Assembly (NCBI RefSeq): GCF_020520425.1
Contig: NC_079492.1
Location: 117,339,157-117,403,156 of the forward strand
Length of the DNA: 64,000 bases
Origin: Spinacia oleracea
Lineage: Eukaryota; Streptophyta; Magnoliopsida; Caryophyllales; Amaranthaceae
Direction of reading: 5' to 3'
The position numbers and the translations under genes are program-made. The notes below the pieces were generated by a model, which was not told the origin of the DNA, made no database searches, and saw only the letters and a program-made list of their open reading frames with translations. Below, in pieces: positions 55,969 to 64,000 of this stretch; the stretch's first letter is position 1; each line of letters begins with the position of its first letter.

Positions 55969-56651
55969 TATGATAAGTTTTTTACATTAAACTCTTTTCT
56001 TTTCTCCGCAACAACATTTTTCTCGTCCCTTATGGACTGCAAACCATAAATATGAGCAGTTCTCTCATACACATTATCTAAAGATGTAAATATTTCTCCA
56101 CCTAATCCCAACTGGATCTCATCGGTCAACCCTTGCCCAAACCTCTGACCCTTTATCTCTTCTGTGGCTACAACCTCAAGTGCAAACCTCGACAGCGCTA
56201 TAAATTTGCTATAATATTCAGCGATGGTCATACTCCCCATCCCAAGGTTTATGAGTTCCTGTGCTTTTCGTTTAGTTAAAAAAGGAGGATAAAACTTTTC
56301 CCTCAATGCAACAACAAATGAGTCCCAATTAAATCCTTCAACATCACTAAGCCTAGTTCCATTATCTTTCCACCATAGATCGGCCTCATCTTTTAGGTAA
56401 AGGACAGTTTGGCCTACTTTCATATTTTCAGGACAGTTTACCGCCCAAAATAGCTTTTCAAACTCCCTAATCCAGTTTTCTAGGAAGGTCGGGTCTTCTT
56501 GCCCCTTGAAGTATGGTGGCTTAACTTTCGCAAGCCTTTCAAACATGTCCCCTGCAGAATCGGGACGCTCAGTTCTTTCCTGGGTTAGCCTTTCCGCCAA
56601 GAGGCGAATAGCAGTAGCTAGGTCATTATTGATGGCCATCCTAGAGCGCAA
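55968..56651 (-). pseudogene. Gypsy gag (capsid) fragment
   Basis: Begins MRSRMAINNDLATAIRLLAE and contains the Retrotrans_gag signature: PPYFKGQEDPTFLENWIREF, WWKDNGTRLS, NWDSFVVALREKFYPPFL, QELINLGMGSMTIAEYYSKF. The frame ends at 55968, soon after VAEKRKEFN, without the expected CCHC zinc knuckle. Capsid protein only, truncated at the element's broken edge. Confidence 0.85.
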
Positions 56652-57088
56652 CCTGTAAGTAATATATTCTATTTTAGGTTCGAAACTTCACTTAACATTA
56701 TCCTAGCAATGTAATATTACACCAACATTTAGGATTCACATACATAAACAATCATTTATGAATGATATTCGCATACCGGACATTCAACTAAGAAACAAGG
56801 AACAAATTCAATCATCACGAATAATAAGGCAGAATAAAAGAAGAAAACATTCCCTTTACGTGCCCAAAATAAACTCTTGATCCTTTGGATAATCAATGAT
56901 CTAACTTTTATTCCTCAAAAGAATGTTTATAACAATCCCTAAATATTAACAACATACTTGTCCTCAAAATAAAATAAAAGTTCTATGATATAAACATAAA
57001 CTATTGTTGGACGAATTGTCCAACCTTATTCCCAAACACAACTAAATAAATAAACAATCTAGAGAGAAACATCGTCATTTTTATCTTT

Positions 57089-57478
57089 TCACCCATCGTA
57101 GTTTTCTGAGATAAATAGATCATATCCAGTTTCATCCTCATCGCCAGCATTATAATAATAGACTCGACTTATTTTTCTTGCGGATCTCCGCGGAACTTCA
57201 AGTTGAGGCTCGTCCTCGCTTTCTTCAGGTTCAGAATAAGTTTCAACTCTCATAAAAGCATTGTAGATATCCCTTTTCGTTTGACCTACATCACGGTCAT
57301 ACTCACGAATTGACTCATCATCACTATCAAACACACCTACTCTCATTGTCTCGCGCCAAGTGCGCTCTCGCTCAATTCTATCGTTGTCAGATTCTTGATT
57401 CACCACATTTTCATCATCGCTCAGAACGATAGGGTCGGAGTGGCTCCCTACTCTATTTTCTTCTATGCCAGACATGGT
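57089..57478 (-). CDS. Acidic leader protein of the gypsy element
   Basis: The frame is open from 57631, but the Met at MSGIEENRVG (about 57476) is the better start because upstream residues are hydrophobic and unlike the rest. The product is rich in Asp/Glu (VLSDDENVVN, FDSDDESIREY, YSEPEESEDEPQ) with a basic patch RRSARK, and ends NYDG. It lies between the primer binding site and gag in the same orientation. I do not recognise a domain; extra small frames before gag occur in some plant gypsy elements. Confidence 0.4.
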   Translation of the reverse strand, partial: TMSGIEENRVGSHSDPIVLSDDENVVNQESDNDRIERERTWRETMRVGVFDSDDESIREYDRDVGQTKRDIYNAFMRVETYSEPEESEDEPQLEVPRRSARKISRVYYYNAGDEDETGYDLFISENYDG

Positions 57479-57809
57479 TAGTGATCTATGACAGTTAAAC
57501 ATAGTCCTTATGTTAGTAATTAGTACTCTCGGCTTATCGTACGATCCCATAATACAATAAGTAAGAATAAATAGCAATCGCAAAGCATAAGAAAGACATA
57601 GACATTTAACAAGTAAAGAAAATACAATCATGTTGAACTAACTATTTAATGCAGACATAATGTTTCTATTCTATATGCCCTTTCCTATATTACCCATCTC
57701 TCATAATAGGTCAAACATTGAAAAATTTAAAGAATAAAACCAGAACGATTAGTAAGAAATAATTTTATTAAACGAATAAATAAAATAAAGAATTTTTTTA
57801 TTTTTTTTA

Positions 57810-57919
<110 letters not shown>

Positions 57920-58174
57920 ATATATTTAATTAAATTCGAAAAGAAAAGAACGTACTTAATTCAAATAAACGAAAAGTTTCAAATAAATAAGTTAATTTCG
58001 AACTTAAATATGGAATATTAATATGCTTTCAAACAAAGTTAAAATGAATTTGGTCCCCCAAAAAAAAAGTACGCATTTTTGAATGATATAATAAATAGGA
58101 GCTCAATTCTAGGAAATTCGTTTTAGAAAAATAGCTAGTTTAGGCGCCTAAAATTTTTTGAAGTAAAACCATAA

Positions 58175-58188
58175 GCTTCTAGATACCA
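58175..58188 (-). other. Primer binding site of the gypsy element
   Basis: Minus-strand TGGTATCTAGAAGC, three bases after the LTR end; the initiator tRNA-Met type used by many plant gypsy elements. Confidence 0.65.
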
Positions 58189-58191
58189 CTT

Positions 58192-60906
58192 TGTAACACC
58201 CCGACAATTCCCTTTTTCTAAAATAACCCTTTTTATAAATATAACTATAGAGAATTATCAAAGTATTATCGCCCGTGTGAAAACGTAACGGCTTATTCAG
58301 AATTTTGCAGCGGAAAACATAAAACTAACTTTTAGGTTTATAAATAATCGATTACATATTAAGTCCAAAAACCAATTAACGAAAATAAGGAAATACGAAT
58401 AGTACGTCAAATTTCAAGTCCAAATTAACAAACCAAATCACTTAGCAAAACAAATCTAAATACAAGCTCTCTAATCCCGATCCCAATGATGCATCATCTT
58501 CAAACCTGTAGATGGGCAACGCTTATTGATCCTTAGAGACTGCTCACCAAAGATGGGTCATCACATGATCATAAGGCATAGCCATGATTAACACACACAA
58601 ACAAAGCACGTAATCAGCAAATCTGAGTACTACATACTAAAACAATAATAATCCTAACATGATACTATTAAACGAAAAATCCTAACATGATACTAATGAA
58701 CATAAATAAGGGCAGACAAAACATGATAATTTGACGACCATACTTGACTAGACTAGGCTAGACTTATAACAATAATATTATTTTGGTTGAAATAGACAAT
58801 GGACCGAGTTTTCTAGCTAGAAGCTTCACTAAGGAAGACGAGGTACGGGCGCGACTCCGTAACCTCAGTGACCTGCGATATCGAGGAACGCTTGAATAAA
58901 AATAGGACACGGTGATCAATCCGGTCCGAGATAAAGGCCATGGGCTACCACCATGAACCCCAACTCCTGTTTGTCCATCACTTTAGACGTGCACAGTCTA
59001 AAGCTATTGCTACTCAGTTTCACTTTACATGATTTACAAATTGACTCTGTTATGACTCAACAATCACATAAGGCATACAATCCACATTTATTCACAACTG
59101 TTTTTATCTTGGAATTAAGTAAGTGATCACAAAGGTATCAAACAAGACTCATTCCAATTAAATCCGACCTTTCCTTTAATACTGATCAACCCCTCTATAT
59201 GGGTATAAGGTTTCAACTTACTAAACAAGGTCCTCGGCCCTCATAAAGTAGTGAAAAGCTAAAAGGGAACAACAATCAATCGATCTGAATCAATATAGAT
59301 AAAATAATCTAGTGTTCCCAATCAAACATGTTTGCATCAATCGTCTACTAACATGTTATTATCCTCATAACGAAATATATAGGTTCAACATGTCCATCCA
59401 ACAATATTAAACATGAAATTCCAACACAATCAAGTTCATCAACAAATTTCAACTTGGTTTCAACAGATAACACACATTCCAAGCACATAGGTATGTACGT
59501 ACCTGGTGTAAACAAACTGCAAGACCACTTTAATAATTCAAAAGTCGCCTACAGAGAATTCTCCGCCTAAAAACAACCAACAAGGATTCTCAATCAACTT
59601 CTAATCGTTCACAGCTATAATAACACATTCTAACTACATCCTAAACATATTTAGAACTTTTCTCCAATAACAAAACTTGAATATTTGATTTCCTAGCATA
59701 ACAATTCTTGAATTAGTGATTGAAATTCGTAGAAAACTCTTTACAAACATCATACTTTAAATTTTCATCAATATAACTAATTTCAAACTACTCCCAAAAT
59801 ATATTCAACATGCTTAAAATCATAAAAATCATAACTTTAATAATTCATAAACATCCTACCATGATTTGAAATCATTAAAAATCTTAAAAATTCATATTTT
59901 AATAATTAAAATCCTTATTTCAATTCAATCATATAATCTGAAATTAAAATTATTAATTATGCAAAACATAAAATTTAAAATTCATCATTAACCCATAAAA
60001 ACTATAACTTAATTCAAGGAAAACATGAATTATATTAATAAAACGTAATTAAAACATTAATTAGTTTAGGGTTTAAGAATTAACCAAATCAAGAGGGAGA
60101 GAGGAGGCTGGCCGGCGGAGCACAGGCGGCGCTGCACAAGGCGCTGGTCGCGGGGGACGGGCGACGCGGCTGGAGCCTGGTGGTGGTGATTACAGTGGTC
60201 GCACTCTATCGTGCTTGGCTGCCGTCGTGAGAATGAAGAGACAAGAAAGAGGATGACAGAAAACGTTGGTCGGCGAGCTGGAAGGTGCAACAGCAGTGCA
60301 CGGTGGCAGTGATGGTGCGGTGGTGACTGCCCAGAGAAGAAAAGAAGCACCAGTAAGTTAGGAGAGGGAACACGAAAAAGAGAAAGAAGAACGGACGAGA
60401 GGAGAAGGAAGGAGTTACCGAGTGGAGGAGAACGGCGGCATGACAACGACGACGACCAGGCGGTGCCTGGTGCGGCGGCTGACGAAGGAGGGGGCTCGAG
60501 AGTTTTTTTTTTTTTTTTTTCACAGGTTCACGTGAATGGTAAGAAGAAGGGTTTTGTGTATTTGGGTTTGAGTTTCACGTGAAGTTGGAAGGGAAGGGAG
60601 GAGAAATTTTGGGCTTACTTGTTTTGGGCTTTGTCAACTTGGGTTAGGAATAGAATTGAGTTTGTTTTAATCCAAAACGGTTAGGATTGCTTTCTAAATT
60701 CAATCGAACGTGTTTTCGTAAAACGAATTCTTTTCAATGAAAAGTTCTAAAACTATTTTGATTTCATAAATCGTTAAAAATATTTAAAATGTAATCAACT
60801 AAAATAAATATACGTTAATTATATATTTATTATTAAAATTCGTAAATTCTATTAAAATATAAATAACTATACGTTAAAATATATTAATAAAATCTATAAA
60901 TTTACA
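58192..60906 (-). repeat. 5' LTR of the gypsy element
   Basis: In plus orientation it runs from TGTAACACCCCGACAATTCC to ...AAATTTACA; TGTAA/TTACA are its inverted ends. About 2.7 kb. It includes a GC-rich purine stretch (60090-60500) with a T run, whose minus-strand reading frames are unlikely to be real. The outer boundary at 60906 is inferred from the inverted end and because CACTA exon sequence starts soon after. Confidence 0.6.
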
Positions 60907-60958
60907 TGGCTGCATGTAATCGAGGCACAAGTTGATGAATCGTTATTGGTATATGCAG

Positions 60959-61523
60959 GTCTATAGAGAAAAGTCTGGTCCTATGGCTTCATTTATCAAG
61001 CACAAAACAGAACAACAACCTTCCGAAAATCATCATGTGAAGCAACTTCCAGAAAGGCAACCTCCAGAATTGCAACTCTCAGAAGAACAATGTACGGAAA
61101 GGCAACAACGCTCACTGCCATTTGAAAAGAACTTGCAAAACCCTGTTGATCAAAATGCAGTCAATCCAATGAGTAGGGTTCAACAAAGAAGTCAGCAACA
61201 CAGAAACAACCAACCTGAAAAACAGTCTCTCCGGTTACAGAAGAAGCAACAACAAAAGGCATATTGTCGTCTAGGGTCACTGTCTCCATTCCGTGAGTTG
61301 CGGAAAAAGCAATCAGGATATGTGATTCCCGACTATGAAGTAGAAAATCCTTCCAACCATGAATTGGCATATGCATGTGAGGTTACATCCACTACTACAA
61401 ATGGACAAGGGCTTGAAATTGAACCACAACTTAAGGATGCTGAAAATGTAGTAATGGATGGTAGGACGGGAGCTTTACGTGAAAATGAATCTCAACAACG
61501 AATTGAAATCCCCATTGAAGGTA

Positions 61524-61610
<87 letters not shown>

Positions 61611-62465
61611 ATCTTGTAACTTTGTCATTTATAGCTACTGCATTGTCCAATATCCTTGTAACTTTTTCATTGTTACTATTTCCTTTTGTCCATGTATTAG
61701 CTCCTACAATCAAGAAGCGTCGTGGGCCGACAAAATTGGTGAAAGTACATGCCCGTACAATGGAAGAACTCCCTTACCTTATTCTGAATAAGTTTGGGCA
61801 GCCAGTAGGGCCTGATGATGAGATTGTTGAAAAATTCACTCGATTCTTGGGGACTGTGGCTAAAAATTCTGAGCTTGCCCCTCTTAATTTTGTTAATTGG
61901 CCAAGTCTTCCCACACATGATAAAATATGGGATTATGTTCAGGTTTTTCTATCACTGTCTCTCAAATGATAAATGCATCTATTCTTGTTAAGTAGTAGGT
62001 CTAAAGTTCTATCTACTTAATTAACGTATACTTTTCTTGTTTAGGAGAAATACTTGGTGCCTGAAGAAGGAAGAAAGTGGGTAATGGAGACGGTTAACTA
62101 CGGCTGGCGTATCCATAAATGTAGAATAAAACAGAAATATTATTATCCATTTGATACTAATGAAGAAAGACTGAAAGAGCCTCCGAAGACAATGCCAAAG
62201 ACTCATTTCGAAGATCTCTTGAACTGTTGGAATTTAACCACAACGAAGGTATTGCAAGTTATTACTGAATTATTTTCTGAATTATAATATACATTATTTC
62301 CTCTTTTCCATGTGAAAAGTCTATGATCAGTGGTAAAAACATAATTTCAATAATTTGTTTTTAATTTCGTAGGAAGAAAGTGAGAAAAACAAAAGGAATC
62401 GTCAGTTGCTCGAGGACACCCACACAATGGGTCCAAAATCATATGCCATGTTACGTCATAAGCTG
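60959..62465 (+). CDS. Second CACTA gene, Transposase_24 type, four exons visible
   Basis: CACTA elements carry a second gene whose product binds subterminal repeats. Exons with consensus splice sites and matching phases: 60959-61520 (acceptor ATGCAG, donor AAG|GTATGA), 61701-61942 (TTAG|CTCC ... CAG|GTTTTT), 62045-62248 (TTTAG|GAG ... AAG|GTATTG), 62373-62465 (GTAG|GAA ... CTG|GTAATC). The first exon is Gln-rich with a repeated QLPERQPPE-type pattern. The others form the conserved domain: KKRRGPTKLVKVHARTMEE, NKFGQPVGPDD, NWPSLPTHDKIWDYVQEKY, WRIHKCRIKQKYY, NRQLLEDTHTMGPKSYAMLR. The frame is open across all four. 5' exons are probably cut away or displaced by the gypsy element, and the 3' end is not found. 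Confidence 0.75.
61526..61605. repeat. (TA)n microsatellite in intron 1
   Basis: 40 TA dinucleotides directly after the splice donor; reading through it gives false Ile-Tyr repeats. Confidence 0.95.
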
Positions 62466-63640
62466 GTAATCTTTGTGTATCCCTTTTTTCCTTGAAATTA
62501 GAAGTTGTTTCCCTAAAAATCATAAGTCATGGCCTTCAACCTTGCATTTGGCCTTCAACCTGGCAAAGGTTGTTGAGTACAACTCTAGCTACTAGGCTGC
62601 TATGCCAAGCTCATGCTTTGAATAATGGTTTTCAAAGATTTCAAGTTTTCTTGTAATATACTTCAAAACATGGTACAATGTCTTAGCTTCTTGTTCCTTT
62701 TACTTTCAGTTTGAAGAATAGTAAATAAATCCGTCAATTTAGAGAGATATATCGAGGTCATTTAAACTAAGGAATCAGACAGAGAAATTAGACTCCAAGC
62801 TAGTAAACATAAACTAAGGAATCAGACAGAGAAATTTACAGAGGCGAAGCAGAGCTTTTATTCAATCATCAACATAAGGAAGTTGTGTATCAGTAAAAAA
62901 CAACAGACAGAAATTTAACTTATGGATTGCAATAGTCCAACTATGTGGTAATGGATCATATGATTTACTTGTATTTCCTCTCCTTGACTGGTCCTCTTGG
63001 AATTTTACTAAGAAATTTGGTGTCCAACTTTTTGTACAATCTCTTCATATCTCCTTTCCCTTGGGTGGCAATATATATAGTTTACGTCTCTTTCGTACCG
63101 TTCATAGAGAACCGGAATCAGGATCAGGCCGAGAATATGATTTCCTAGTTCATTCATGCTTACCAACGTACAATACATTGAGTGCACTGGAGTAGCTTCC
63201 AAAGATGTAATAGCCAAATAATCGCTAGGGCCTGAAAAGAACAGAAGAGAGGAAAGAGCATTAGTTAAAGGTCTGGTGAGCGCTGACAACTCCTTAATTG
63301 TGAAGTTGGAAAAAGGAAACAGTATTGCATACCACAAAGAAGCGTACGAAATCTTTGCCGCATGAAATCCTATAAAACTTTATCAACACCTTATTGATTC
63401 TTGTTAATACATGTTTGGCTGTTGATTCTGATACTTGAATGTCATACATCGTTGGCATCAAACTCAAACAACCTGTGGTACTTGAATGTCATGTTTGGCT
63501 GAAATTGACAAATCAGAAGCTCCTTTGTAGCTTGCAGATAAAGTTCTTGGCATCAAACTCAAACAACCTATGGTATTTTTTATCTTAACTTCTGAAAACT
63601 TCCCTCTAGTTGAAGGGAAAATTAAAGGAAGGGAAGGACT
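62466..63640. other. Mostly unassigned DNA with short direct repeats
   Basis: AAACTAAGGAATCAGACAGA plus GAAATT occurs twice (62764 and 62811). GGCATCAAACTCAAACAACC occurs near 63454 and 63549, ACTTGAATGTCAT near 63432 and 63480. A minus-strand exon-like block at about 63177-63229, with TTTTCAG acceptor and GTAAGC donor, lies in an open stretch 63337-63008 (contains SDYLAITSLEATPVHSMYCT). It is not recognised. Confidence 0.35.
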
Positions 63641-64000
63641 GTGAGGGGGTCGAAAAATCACGAGGCTAATGCGTGACCTCGTCCCTCGTGGGTGTGACGC
63701 TTCTTTTTGTCAAATCAAGTGTAATTGGATTTCCTGTGAGTTTACACCCAATTGACTAGTAATATAGGAGTCGCCATTCAGTTTTTAACGACAATGAGAA
63801 AAACTGACAAAACCCGGTTATCGTGACATAAAGGGAGTGCAATTATGTTTGACCACGACGGCCGTAGGTTCCCTTGTGATCCCTGGTGGTGGGGATCGCT
63901 CAACGTACACCCGCAGGGTAGAGATTGAGGGTTCGGGGGACTGTAACTACCGAGAGGAGTACTCGCTCTTCGATAACTCCAGAGGCAGGATATCCTTACT
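63641..64000. other. Probable LTR-retrotransposon leader or LTR fragment
   Basis: GGGGTCGAAAAATCACGAGG, CTCGTCCCTCGTGGGTGTGA and ATAGGAGTCGCCATTCAGTT resemble untranslated parts of plant gypsy elements, but no LTR ends, primer site or protein are visible. The window ends inside it. Confidence 0.3.

Noticed and set aside
60066..60523. Two Ser/Pro/Leu-rich minus-strand reading frames
   Set aside because: They lie inside the gypsy LTR in a GC-rich purine tract; no domain, no splice or family match.

Overview
The window is plant nuclear DNA that is almost entirely repetitive. Evidence for a plant: Ty1/copia and Ty3/gypsy retrotransposons primed from initiator tRNA-Met, Stowaway, Tourist, hAT and CACTA elements, an RTE-type LINE with a TTG-repeat tail, a pentatricopeptide-repeat (PPR) gene remnant, and a nuclear tRNA-Trp. 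A small cysteine-knot secretory gene would fit a Caryophyllales species, but that is a guess. Only one ordinary host protein gene looks intact: a two-domain knottin precursor on the minus strand at 45750-46160.

Layout. 1-16.1 kb: a chain of five or six non-coding elements set end to end and mostly separated by (TA)n microsatellites. Most ends carry three copies of a TTCTCAC-like box in inverted orientation. Each element type has its own private internal minisatellite. A hAT MITE (8-bp target duplication) sits inside the last one. 16.3-19.1 kb: a CACTA MITE, a tRNA-Trp, and the 3' end of a second knottin gene cut off by a copia element. 19.1-24.0 kb: that copia element, with its 5' LTR, PBS and gag-pol but no 3' end. 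24.0-41.3 kb: a minus-strand copia-derived element that cuts the first one and is arranged LTR-internal-LTR-internal. The 8,940-bp period is nearly identical in the two copies and its coding sequence is badly decayed. 41.3-45.4 kb: a nest made of a 270-bp patch copied from a LINE relic 3.6 kb downstream, a mariner transposase relic split by an RTE LINE (13-bp target duplication), a Stowaway MITE and the L1-like donor relic. 45.4-49.2 kb: the knottin gene, remnants of duplicated copies of its surroundings, and MITEs. 49.7-62.5 kb: what appears to be one large CACTA (En/Spm) element on the plus strand, with its 5' terminus, a tnp2 gene with one internal stop, and a spliced Transposase_24 gene. 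It is interrupted by a Tourist-like MITE, an antisense PPR fragment and a truncated gypsy element. 62.5-64 kb: unresolved repetitive DNA.

How the pieces fit. The history is one of nested insertion. The intact knottin gene (45.75 kb), the knottin 3' end at 19.0 kb and a knottin-promoter-like piece at 48.6 kb point to an older tandem knottin cluster that retrotransposons pushed apart. The strongest candidate for something undescribed is the family of TA-microsatellite-associated elements at 1-16 kb. The best precisely readable events are the tandem LTR element, the microhomology-bounded patch and the LINE-in-mariner insertion. All calls come from reading the sequence; no database search was run.
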